From the NCBI RefSeq assembly GCF_021389955.1, contig NZ_CP089980.1:5575001-5639000 (forward strand): a stretch of 64,000 nucleotides of DNA. The letters are read 5' to 3'. Of this stretch, positions 47,038 through 56,809 are shown piece after piece. Both the position numbers and the translations under genes were made by a program. The stretch comes from Fulvivirga maritima (GTDB lineage Bacteria; Bacteroidota; Bacteroidia; Cytophagales; Cyclobacteriaceae). How positions within the stretch are numbered: position 1 is the first letter of the stretch; each line of letters begins with the position of its first letter. Under the pieces are notes generated by a model. The model was not told the DNA's origin, did not search any database, and was given only the letters and a program-made list of their open reading frames with translations.

Positions 47038-47961
47038 TTAAAAAAACCTTGGTGATACCAAATCCTTCTTAGAGTACCCAAACTCATACCTCAACATAAT
47101 CTCATGCGTACTATGCCGACCTAACTCTGAAAGAGTAAGGTCATAAGCATAGCCTATTCTTAGCTGTGGTATCAGTTGAAGCTCCAGCATCCCGACTACC
47201 ACTTCGCTAGATCTGTATGAAACACCCACGGCAGCCAAGTTCATTAGCCACACCGTGGTACCTATATCATAATGCAGAGGCGCTCCATTTACCGCCCTCA
47301 ACAAGAATGACGGCTTTAGATCTATATCAGGACTTATATCAAACACATAGCCTCCGGTAAGAAACCAGTGATTACTCTGCTCATAAATATTCTGACTGCT
47401 TTCCGCTACTTCTACCCTGCCTTGCCCTGTAAGGTGTGGCACTGAAAAGCCTACATAAAAGCGATCTGTATTGTAAAATAGGCCTGCGCCAAAATTCACC
47501 CTAAACTCATTTTGATTATCCATAAAAGCAGGGTCATTGTAATCATAAAGCTGCAGCTGATTATAGTTAGCTTTGAACTTAACTGCTCCTGCTTGTATAC
47601 CGAAGTTAAGCACGCCTTTATTCAGTCTGATTTTATAAGAATACATAGCATAAAAACCAGTATTTCTAATAATCTCCACATTGTCATTAAAGACTTGCAG
47701 ACCCAGGCCTACCTTTTTATTCTTTAAGCCCACATCAGCGGTAAATAGCTGAGTATTCATTCCTCCTTCAATGTTTCGCCATTGAGACCGGTAAATAGAA
47801 GTGACACTAAGCACCTCCCTATTTCCTGCATAAGCCGGGTTAATAGTGAGCATATTAAACATGTATTGTGAATACACAGGATCTTGCTGTGCCTTAGCTT
47901 CCATTCTTACAAGAAATAGCGATCCTACTATTATGAATATATATGTGATGTTTTTATACAT
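47038..47961 (-). CDS. PorP/SprF-family outer-membrane protein
   Basis: 307 residues. It has a signal peptide (MYKNITYIFIIVGSLFLVRMEAKAQ) and the hallmark QDPVYSQYMFNMLTINPAYAGNREVLSVTSIYRSQW. A beta-barrel follows, with VGLGLQVFNDN, SVPHLTGQG, ASYRSS-like strands (VGVSYRSSEVVVGM), and LRYEFGYS at the C-terminus. PorP/SprF proteins assist type IX secretion; SprF is needed to secrete the adhesin SprB encoded beside it in Flavobacterium. Here too it lies 5 bp after a giant adhesin gene and 27 bp before the OmpA gene, so it is probably dedicated to that adhesin. Confidence 0.95.
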   Translation of the reverse strand: MYKNITYIFIIVGSLFLVRMEAKAQQDPVYSQYMFNMLTINPAYAGNREVLSVTSIYRSQWRNIEGGMNTQLFTADVGLKNKKVGLGLQVFNDNVEIIRNTGFYAMYSYKIRLNKGVLNFGIQAGAVKFKANYNQLQLYDYNDPAFMDNQNEFRVNFGAGLFYNTDRFYVGFSVPHLTGQGRVEVAESSQNIYEQSNHWFLTGGYVFDISPDIDLKPSFLLRAVNGAPLHYDIGTTVWLMNLAAVGVSYRSSEVVVGMLELQLIPQLRIGYAYDLTLSELGRHSTHEIMLRYEFGYSKKDLVSPRFF

Positions 47962-47966
47962 GATTC

Positions 47967-50900
47967 TTATCGGTTAATAACTACAAAACTTTTGATCACC
48001 TGTCCGTTACTAATCTTAAGCGTATAGTAATAGACGCCATTAGGAAGCGTATCACCTATTAGTGATCCTTTACTTGTTTCTCCTTTCCAATCATTATTAT
48101 AAGATCCACTATGGTAGACGGTGTCTCCCCATCGGTTAAATACATCTAACTCGGCAGTAAGCCCACACCCTAATGTCAGATCAAAAGTATCCTGAATGCC
48201 ATCGCCATTCGGTGAGAATCCTTCTGGAATAAACTGTTCAGGAGCTTCAATCATAATTGTAGTTGGAGCCCTTTCTGCTGGTACTCCTTCAAAGTCATCT
48301 CCTGCATAATCAAATGATGCGGTAGTAAGCGTTTCTCCTAAATACATAGCTGAGGCATTGATTTGAGTAGTATACTCACCAAAGCTACCTTCAGGTGAAA
48401 GTGCTATTATATATTCAATGGTTACTTCGCCACCACTCTCCAGATCAAATTCTCTGGTTAAAAAGGTATTAGTTTCGCCATCAAATTCAGGATTAATGTT
48501 CACGCCCTGAGAGGCTTCTATTGATACCACCTCAAAAGTTATAGGAGAAGGAAATATACTGCTTAGATCATATTCTAAAACAATATCCTCAATAGTATCT
48601 ATTCCAAAATTCTTAATCCTGACTTCACCCTGAAACTCGATATTACAAGGGTTTAACCAATTATAATCACTAGCAGATGTACCAATTCCCAGTATATTAT
48701 TGGGCTCTACTCTTATGGTAGTAGGATCATTTTCATCAGGTCTTCCATCACCGTTAGGGTCAGCATCAAGACCTTCCTGAGATAAGTCCGAAGTAAAACT
48801 TAATGATTGTGCACCTACTCCTGTGGCTTGCACCTGGCTATAATACACTCCTATGCCTCCGCCTTCACTTACCTTTATGCTAAAGGTCACGGTCTCCACT
48901 TCACCCACTTCCAGCTGACCATCATCTATTAACTGTGTTTCAGTAACTCCATCAAAAGCGCTGTTTACAACAAGATTAGAAGGTACTGATGGTGCTGTTG
49001 TTATTTCTACTTCTGCATTAGCTGAAAAGGCCGTGCGTAAATCTGAAGTTAATCGCACATCAGATAAGGCCTCATTACCAAAATTCTCCACCGTAACAGT
49101 AAAATCTACTATATACGAACCGTCACTTTGTAACTCTGGCGTTTCCACATGATTAGCTACACCTATTACTGGTACCAAACTCAAGAATATGGGTGTATGA
49201 TTATCCTCATCCGGATCATTAGGCAAGCCATTACCATTAGGATCAGGATCTAACCCATTAACAGAAATATCAGTAAAGGTGAGTGACTCATCCTGATTAT
49301 AAGCAGAAACAATGGCTATATTGTTAAAAGGCCCAATGCGGTCTCCATTATCAACCTCTAGACTTAGCATGATCATAGCAGTAGCACCTATTGCTAATGT
49401 ACTTTGAGCAGGGTCAATCATATTAATATCCAGATCCCCGTCATAATCTTCATTTACCACTAAGCCATTAGTTGCCGAAAGACTAAGTATTGTATAAGGC
49501 ATATCAGCCGGGAAAACGAATGACGATAGTACATCTAATACAGAGATTCTATATAGAGGCACGCTGCCCAGGTTTTCTACTACCAATACATAATTTACTT
49601 CATAATTACCATTCTCCAGAAGTGTTGGAGTGGCCGCTGACATGGCCAGCCCTACAATAGGCACCCTATCGATGGTGGTTGATGTCCCTCCATCTTCACC
49701 AGGATCACCTGGAAACCCGTTTCCATTAGGATCAGGATCTGTTCCCGGAGCTGAATCATCGCTAGTGTTACCTGTACCTCCCACACCTGTAGCGCTACCG
49801 GTAGCAGAGTTCATAAATGGCCCTACTGCGCCATTAAGCCTTACGGAAAGTGTAAGACGAATAGTTTCTACCTCTCCCACAGGCAAAGTGCTGCCCGATG
49901 CCAGTAGGTTTAAATCACTTACTCCATCAAAATTAGAATTAGAAACCAAAGAACCAGTAGTTACCATTTCCACTACTGAAAACTGGACTGGAGCAGGAAA
50001 TGTATTTCTCAAATGATCCGTCACCTGTACATTTTGGAGATTCACATTTCCTAGGTTCTCTACGGTAAACAGATAACTTAATGTATAACTTCCATCTTCC
50101 TGAAAGATAGATACACCCGCACTTTTAGCTACACCAATCTGAGGTGTAAAATCTAAGTTTACAGGAGTAGGATCATTCTCTCCGGCTTCTGTAGGATCTC
50201 CATTTCCATTAGGATCAGGATTGTTTCCATTATGAGAAATATCTGAAAAGAAAGCACCTCCCTGTCCTTCTACCTCCACCGTAGCTGAGTTGGCATAGCT
50301 AGTAGCTTCTCCTTGAGAATTAGCCACTACCGTTAGCACAATAGTGCGAGACTCTCCTATATTAAGTATACTTCCTGTTGCCAACAAATTCTTATCAGAA
50401 TCCCCCGTTATAATTGGGGTTACTCATGAGCATTCCGGTAGTAGCCACAGAAGACACCTCATAAGTAGCTGGTGCAGGGAAAGCAGCCGTCAGATCATCT
50501 AGCACTCTTATATTATCAAGCGTGGTGTTTCCAAAGTTTTCTAAAGTAATTGTAAAAACTACTCTAAACTGGCCGCCTGACAAAGGTTGAGGCACACTGG
50601 CGAGCTTAGCAATACCTACGGTTATGTTCGTAATTACCGGTTCATCTATCACCAGCGTAATGCTTCCGCTAGAGGTCCCCCCCTGCTCATCAGTAGTTTC
50701 AACAGTTACACTGTAAGTTCCTTCTTCAAGCAAGCCGGGATCATCTACCAGCACGGTACCATCTGATTGTAGAATAACTCCCGGAGGCAAATCTCCAGAG
50801 GTTACTACGGCACTGACTATGTCTCCATCAGGATCTGACACTTCGGCTAAAACGTCATTCTCACTATAATCGTTAGCAGGTTTTGAGGGAAAAACCGTAT

Positions 50901-53900
50901 AAACAGATTCATTATCTGTATCCGCAATGGGTTTAAATACAATAGTGAAATTGCTAACGCTTACACCTCCATGTACATCAGTGGTAGTAACCTGAACTGG
51001 AAATGAACCCACTGTAAGCAGAGCCGAATTAGTAACTGACACCGTACCATTGGCCTCAATAGCTGTACCTGCTGGCAATACACCAGAAGTAACTACTGCA
51101 TTAACAATAGCTCCATTGGCATCAGTAACAGTAGCTATCACCTCTGCATTAGCATATTGATCTATCTCTTTAGCCGGAGCTAAAGTATATACCGCCTCTA
51201 TATCGGCAGCATGAATCATTATTAAAAGATTACTTAAAGTAGTTCCATTGATCACATCTTTGGTGAGAACAGTAATGTTATAAACCCCACCAACTAGCTG
51301 ATCATCAGAAATAACTCTGATTGTTCCATCAGATTCCAGCACTGTTCCTGGCGGCAATGAACCCGTGATTAGATCAGCTGAGACGATAGCTCCATTAGCA
51401 TCAGTAACAGTAGCTAACAAATCATCATCTTCATAATCATTGGCTGGCTTAGCGGCCATCACATCATACACCGCTTCTATATCTGCGTTATTAAAAGTTA
51501 AAGAGATGTTACTGGTAGTCTGCCCACCCCCTACATCAGTAGTTGTGACCTGAAACGAATAACTTCCTACTATCAACCCTGCTGCATTGGAAACTACCAG
51601 TGAACCATCTGCTTGCAATGTTACCCCTGCCGGCAAGCTTCCTCCACTCACGGCAGCATTTACAATAGGTCCATTAGCATCAGTAACTGTTGCTATTATT
51701 TCTGCATCCACATAGTCGTTTACCGGCTTAGGTGGATCTATATCATATATTGCTTCTACATCAGCTTCATTAAAATCTAAAGTGATTGTAGTAGTAGTAA
51801 TGCCACCGCCTTCATCTTCCGTCGTCACTTCAAAGCTATATTCACCGGGCACCAGATCACCGGGATTAGTGATGGTCACTGTACCGTCAGAAGCCAAGGC
51901 AACACCAGGAGGAAGAGCACCATCTGTAACCGTAGCGGAAACAATGGCTCCGTTAGGATCAGTTACTGACGCGATTACTTCTCCGTTTGTATAGTCATTG
52001 ACTGGCTTGGCTGGTTCTATAACGTACACTGCCTCCCCGTCTGAAGGATTAAACTCTAAAGTGATGCTCGTTGAGGTTTGCCCCCCGTTAACATCAGTAG
52101 TAGTTACTTCAAAAGTATAGCTGCCTACTACAAGAGCTGATGCATCTGGCACCGAGATAGTACCATCAGTAGCCAACACTACACCTGGAGGCAAGGCTCC
52201 ACTACTCACCACGGCTGACACTATTGGGCCATTGGCATCTGTTACAGTAGCTAAGGCTTCACTATCAGCATAATCATTTATAGGCTTAGCAGGGTTAACC
52301 ACGTAAACCGCCTCCACATCTGCTTCATTAAATTCTAGCGTAATAGTAGTAGTTGTGATCCCACCACCCTCATCTTCGGTAGTCACTTCAAAGGTATATT
52401 CACCGGGCACTAGGTCGCCGGGATTAGTGATGGTCACTGTACCGTCAGAAGCTAAAGCAACACCAGGAGGAAGGGTACCATCTGTAACCGTAGCGGAAAC
52501 AATAGCTCCGTTAGGATCCGTCACTGACGCGATTACTTCTCCGTTTGTATAGTCATTGACCGGCTTGGCTGGTTCTATAACGTACACTGCCTCCCCGTCT
52601 GAAGGATTAAACTCTAAAGTGATGCTCGTTGAGGTTTGGCCCCCGTTAACATCAGTAGTAGTTACTTCAAAAGTATAGCTTCCTACTACAAGTGCTGATG
52701 CATCTGGCACCGAGATATTACCATCGGTAGCCAACACTACACCTGGAGGCAAGGCTCCATTACTCACCACGGCTGATACTATTGGGCCATTGGCATCATT
52801 TACCGTAGCTAAGGCTTCATTATCAGCATAATCATTTATAGGCTTAGCAGGGTTAACCACGTAAACCGCCTCCACATCTGCTTCATTAAATTCTAGCGTA
52901 ATGGTAGTAGTTGTTATACCACCGCCTTCATCTTCGGTAGTCACTTCAAAGGTATATTCTCCGGGCACCAGGTCGCCGGGATTAGTGATGGTCACTGTAC
53001 CGTCAGAAGCTAAAGCAACACCAGAAGGAAGGGCACCATCTGTAACCGTAGCGGAAACAATAGCTCCGTTAGGATCAGTTACTGACGCGATTACTTCTCC
53101 GTTTGTATAGTCATTGACTGGCTTGGCCGGTTCTATAACGTACACTGCCTCCCCGTCTGAAGGATTAAACTCTAAAGTGATGCTCGTTGAGGTTTGGCCC
53201 CCGTTAACATCAGTAGTAGTTACTTCAAAAGTATAGCTGCCTACTACAAGTGCTGATGTATCTGGCACCGAGATGGTACCATCAGTAGCCAACACTACAC
53301 CTGGAGGCAAGGCTCCACTACTCACCACGGCTGACACTATTGGGCCATTGGCATCTGTTACGGTAGCTAAGGCTTCATTATCAGCATAATCATTTATAGG
53401 TTTGGCAGGGTTAACCACGTAAACCGCCTCCACATCTGCCGGATTGATAACTATGGTAAGCTCAGTAGCTGTAGTTCCTGAAAATTCATCCGTAGTAGTT
53501 ACTGTGAAAGTATAACTTCCAACTACCAATTGCGTCGTGTTATTTACTGTAATAGTACCATCACTAGCTAGCGCTAAACCCGTTGGTAAACTTCCCGCTG
53601 TCACTTGGGCTGAAGCAATTTCGCCATCCGGATCAACAGCCGAAGCTATTACCTCTGCATTAGTATAATCATTAATAGGCTTAGCTGGCTGTACTGTGTA
53701 TACTGCTTCTTGATCAGTATGCGCTGTGATATCATAGATTCTTAAATCATGGGCTAATAACCCTAGCGAAAGCAAGTCCCCAGAAATAATTCTGATTCGT
53801 CGAGTAGCTGGGTTAGTATTTAAGATATGAATTCTAAAACGGTTTGAGGAGGCATCCAGCACCTCCAAATTCAGATTTAGTAAAGCATTGTTATCATAAG

Positions 53901-54291
53901 TAATTAACACATTACCAGCCGCATCCATTAAATCTATTTGCAACCTTTCAAAAAGATCCAAAGTGATTAATGAAATAGGTGACCCATCAAACTGCATTTC
54001 TAAAGTGATAATCTCATTGTCAGGCAATGCATTAGGAAATCCATACGTTACCTGTCCAAATCCTGCAACACCCAATACACCGAAGTGAATTGAAGCGAAG
54101 CTGGAAACATTAGCATCCCACGCTCTATCTGGATTGTCCACAGAACAAAACAGACAAATTCCACCTATTCCCGTACTAATTGTAGCGTTTGGCCGAGTCT
54201 GACCATTGACAGAATTTAAGCTCAAAATAAACAACACCAAAAAAATTGTGTGTTTAAAAAAATTGTTAATCATTGAAAGTTTGGCTCTCAT
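47967..54291 (-). CDS. Giant repeat adhesin with type B T9SS sorting domain (one-base frameshift)
   Basis: The reconstructed protein has about 2107 residues. Order: signal peptide (TIFLVLFILSLNSVNGQ); an N-terminal beta domain (about 35-195); eleven cadherin-like repeats of about 93 residues (about 195-1215), each opening xEAVYxxxPAKPxNDY and containing LPPGVxLxxDGT; five DUF11-like repeats of about 170 residues, several ending in calcium-binding-like DPDPNGNG; and a CHU_C domain (EGFSPNGDGIQDTF, FNRWGDTVY, LPNGVYYYTLKI). An extra base in the C5 run at 50402-50406 stops the frame after NPNYNG; removal gives NPNYNGDSDKNLLATGS. It is exported by T9SS and held at the surface. Operon: PorP/SprF and OmpA follow. 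Gliding or attachment is the likely role. Confidence 0.9.
51760..53433 (-). repeat. Three tandem 558-bp repeats inside the adhesin gene
   Basis: Units 51760-52317, 52318-52875 and 52876-53433 are nearly identical at DNA level (a few scattered differences). Each encodes two 93-residue cadherin-like modules (types VEAVYVVNPAKPINDY and GEAVYVIEPAKPVNDY). The flanking repeats have diverged far more, so the triplication is recent. Copy number could vary between strains and could be collapsed in assembly. Confidence 0.92.
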
Positions 54292-54347
54292 ATTTGAGGT
54301 GATTTTAAGTAAATCTATAATCAGAGCTACACCTTTTCAATGCAAAA

Positions 54348-54399
54348 TTGTACGTATTTAAGTTGTACGAATATCTACTTAGCTTTAAGAATAAGTACG
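54348..54399. repeat. Phased GTACG repeats upstream of the adhesin operon
   Basis: TTGTACG at 54348-54354 and 54363-54369, and AAGTACG at 54393-54399. Starts are 15 and 30 bp apart, an exact multiple. They lie 57-108 bp upstream of the adhesin start in a 245-bp gap otherwise without recognisable features except the HK terminator. They may be tandem binding sites for an operon regulator. Confidence 0.4.
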
Positions 54400-54523
54400 T
54401 AGTAAAAGTCCTTTTAAATAAAATCAAAGGGGTTTCACTTCGCCCAAATAATTTTGAGCGCGCTACTCTTCAACTCATGCATTTTTAAAGAAAAATAAAA
54501 AAGAAATGACCTGTGCGGAAAAA

Positions 54524-54540
54524 GTAAACCGGAGGTTTAC
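54524..54540 (-). terminator. Terminator overlapping the kinase stop codon
   Basis: On the minus strand GTAAACC-TCC-GGTTTAC is followed by TTTTT. The stem begins inside the last codons of the kinase gene, with TAA at 54539-54537 inside the stem. Confidence 0.7.
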
Positions 54541-56078
54541 CGCATCTTACTATTGTTTTTACTTTTACGGGAATCTGTTACCATATACTTTCGCTTTTGA
54601 TTCGGTATTTCCATGGTAATCCAAGAGCCCACTCCTATTTGGGATCCTATATTTAGTTTGCCATCAAGATTATCTAAGGCTTCCTTCACTATAAACAAAC
54701 CAAGGCCCGAGCCTGATGACACTGCTGATGCTTTGTAGAATAAATTACAAACCAGTTTAATATGCTTATCTTCTATACCCAAACCATTATCAAATACTGT
54801 AATGACCACATTATCATTTTGCTCCATGACAGTAATTTCTATTATAGATTGAGCTTTAGTTGAATCTCTAAAGGCAACAGCATTTTTAATGAGCTGATCC
54901 AGTATAATTTCAATCTTCTCTTCATCTGAATAAAAGTAAAAGCTCTCATCTACTTCCACTTTCCAATCTATGGCTTTACTTTCAGGATCTCGAGTATATT
55001 CACTAATCATATTCCAGATGAGTCTTTGCATATCTATCCTTTCATAGTTAGACTCATAATAATTTATTCTGGTAAGATAGGCTATGTTTTTGATTACCGT
55101 ATCAAGACCAAAGGCCGTCTGCTCTATAAGATTTACATATTTCTCTACGGTATCATTTTGCACCTCCCCTTTTATGAGATTTACCAGCCCCATAATAGAG
55201 GTAAGCGGAGATCGCAAATCATGAGAGGTACTGTATAAAAACTGCTCGAGCTGAAAACTGACCCTTTTTAACTGAGTGTTGGTGGTCTTAAGGTATTTTT
55301 CATATTCTGTATACTGTGTAAGATCAAGCACCACCCAGTTATAAATATACTCTCCATGCCTGTTTCTATGTATGCTGATATTGGCCAGACCACGAATAAG
55401 ACCACCATTGTTTTTCCTGAGCCATACCTGCTCGGTAATCAGATTAGATTCTGAGGCATTAAGCTCATCTTTAATTCGCAAAAAGTCTCCGCTTAGTATC
55501 TCATTAACTCCTTTTTTTCGTGCGGCTAGTAATGATGGGTAGTCTAGCGTTTTAGCAAAAAGCTTGTTAAAGTATACCAGCTTACCATCTTCGGTACACA
55601 TAAAAATAAGCTCAAACGTACTGCTGGCTATAAGTTTTGAAAATGCCAATGACTCCCTTACCAAGTTAGATATGGGGTAGTTATCGGAGACTTGCTCTAC
55701 CTTAGCTATGAAGTATTTTAACTCATCATACTTAAAACAGCTAAGACTTAGCTTTACATACTCACTTTTAGTAAATATGCTAAAACTACGAGACCGGTTG
55801 TGCTCACAGGTGTTTAAAAAACTAAATACCTGTTCTTCCAGATCGTTTTGTCCGGGATAATTCAGAATATCATCTAAGCATCCAACTTCTCCAAAAATCT
55901 CTCTAAATAATTCATTGTACTCAAGAATTTTTTTCTCACTATTGATGATAGCCACTCCATTATTCCCCTGCAACAAATGATCAAACACCCCAGTAAGCGT
56001 GCTATTTTTAAAATCACTATTGGGTGAAAGTTCCATATAAGAAGGCTTTAATAATATCATGTATAAAGGTAGTTCCAT
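54537..56078 (-). CDS. PAS-domain sensor histidine kinase, cytoplasmic
   Basis: 513 residues with no clear membrane helix. Two PAS-like regions (about 25-130, NNGVAIINSEKKILEYNELFREIFG; about 150-265, FMCTEDGKLVYFNKLFAKTLDY) are followed by HisKA (FLYSTSHDLRSPLTSIMGLVNLIK, about 290) and HATPase_c (LDQLIKNAVAFRDS; DNGLGIEDKHI; GSGLGLFIVKEALDNLDGK). A later start at MELSPNSDF (56036) is equally plausible. It lies 77 bp downstream of the NarL-type regulator gene on the same strand, so it belongs to the same signalling group, but its own partner is not evident. Confidence 0.87.
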   Translation of the reverse strand: MELPLYMILLKPSYMELSPNSDFKNSTLTGVFDHLLQGNNGVAIINSEKKILEYNELFREIFGEVGCLDDILNYPGQNDLEEQVFSFLNTCEHNRSRSFSIFTKSEYVKLSLSCFKYDELKYFIAKVEQVSDNYPISNLVRESLAFSKLIASSTFELIFMCTEDGKLVYFNKLFAKTLDYPSLLAARKKGVNEILSGDFLRIKDELNASESNLITEQVWLRKNNGGLIRGLANISIHRNRHGEYIYNWVVLDLTQYTEYEKYLKTTNTQLKRVSFQLEQFLYSTSHDLRSPLTSIMGLVNLIKGEVQNDTVEKYVNLIEQTAFGLDTVIKNIAYLTRINYYESNYERIDMQRLIWNMISEYTRDPESKAIDWKVEVDESFYFYSDEEKIEIILDQLIKNAVAFRDSTKAQSIIEITVMEQNDNVVITVFDNGLGIEDKHIKLVCNLFYKASAVSSGSGLGLFIVKEALDNLDGKLNIGSQIGVGSWITMEIPNQKRKYMVTDSRKSKNNSKMR

Positions 56079-56155
56079 CCTCAGCCATCTTCAATCGCAA
56101 ATTGATTGTATATTAGTATACGTATAATGAATGATTTGCCTCTACGAGTAACTAC

Positions 56156-56803
56156 TTATACCAGATCCAATTCTGTAGCTTTGTTAATGAGTTCGACCAC
56201 ATTTTTGACTCCTAGCTTTCGCATAATGTTGGTTCTATGCGTTTCCACCGTTCTAATGCTAATAAATAGTTTTTCTGCAATAGCATTGCTGGTTAACCCC
56301 TGTGCAATAAGGATGAGTATTTGCAGCTCTCTTTTAGTAATGTGAGGTTGCTCCAGAGGAGTTTGTTTATGGGACCGATACTGTTTTAAACGGCTGAGTA
56401 CAATATCTTGTGCAAAATGACTAAAGTAGCTGTTACCCTGCAATACCAACTCTATAGTATGCCTAAGCTCCATACCACTCTCACTTTTAATCACGTAGCC
56501 TTTTACACCAGCATCAAGACACCTGCCTATATATTCCTCATCATCATGCATTGATAGTATTATTATTTTTGCCTGAGGGTCAATTTTTAAAATCTCCTTG
56601 GTAGCTTCAATACCATTGATATCAGGCATAGAAATATCCATGATTACGGCATCAGGCTTCACCTCTTTATAAAGCTTCACTACGTGCTTACCTCTTTTCA
56701 CCTCTCCGGCTAATATGACGTTATTCATCTTTTTAAGTAGGGTTTTAATGCCCTCTCTAAATAAGTCATGATCATCTGCTACCAGAACTTTATATTTTTG
56801 CAT
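56156..56803 (-). CDS. NarL/LuxR-family response regulator
   Basis: 215 residues. The receiver has DDH at 10-12, phosphoacceptor D56 in AVIMDISMPDINGIEATKEIL, and lysine in GVKGYVIKSES. The LuxR-type helix-turn-helix is at the C-terminus: ITKRELQILILIAQGLTSNAIAEKLFISIRTVETHRTNIMRKLGVKN. The gene lies 6 bp downstream of the HisKA_3-type kinase gene at 56810, which is the usual partner type, so the two form a two-component pair. Confidence 0.93.
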   Translation of the reverse strand: MQKYKVLVADDHDLFREGIKTLLKKMNNVILAGEVKRGKHVVKLYKEVKPDAVIMDISMPDINGIEATKEILKIDPQAKIIILSMHDDEEYIGRCLDAGVKGYVIKSESGMELRHTIELVLQGNSYFSHFAQDIVLSRLKQYRSHKQTPLEQPHITKRELQILILIAQGLTSNAIAEKLFISIRTVETHRTNIMRKLGVKNVVELINKATELDLV

Positions 56804-56809
56804 ATTAGT

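Noticed and set aside
51782-53110. Recurring plus-strand open frames of 65-70 residues beginning with similar PPPSSSVVTSK peptides
   Set aside because: They are antisense shadows of the repeated modules of the adhesin gene; they recur because the DNA repeats do.
51760-53433. CRISPR or satellite interpretation of the regular repeats
   Set aside because: The repeats are in frame, 558 bp long and encode domains; there are no short spacers.
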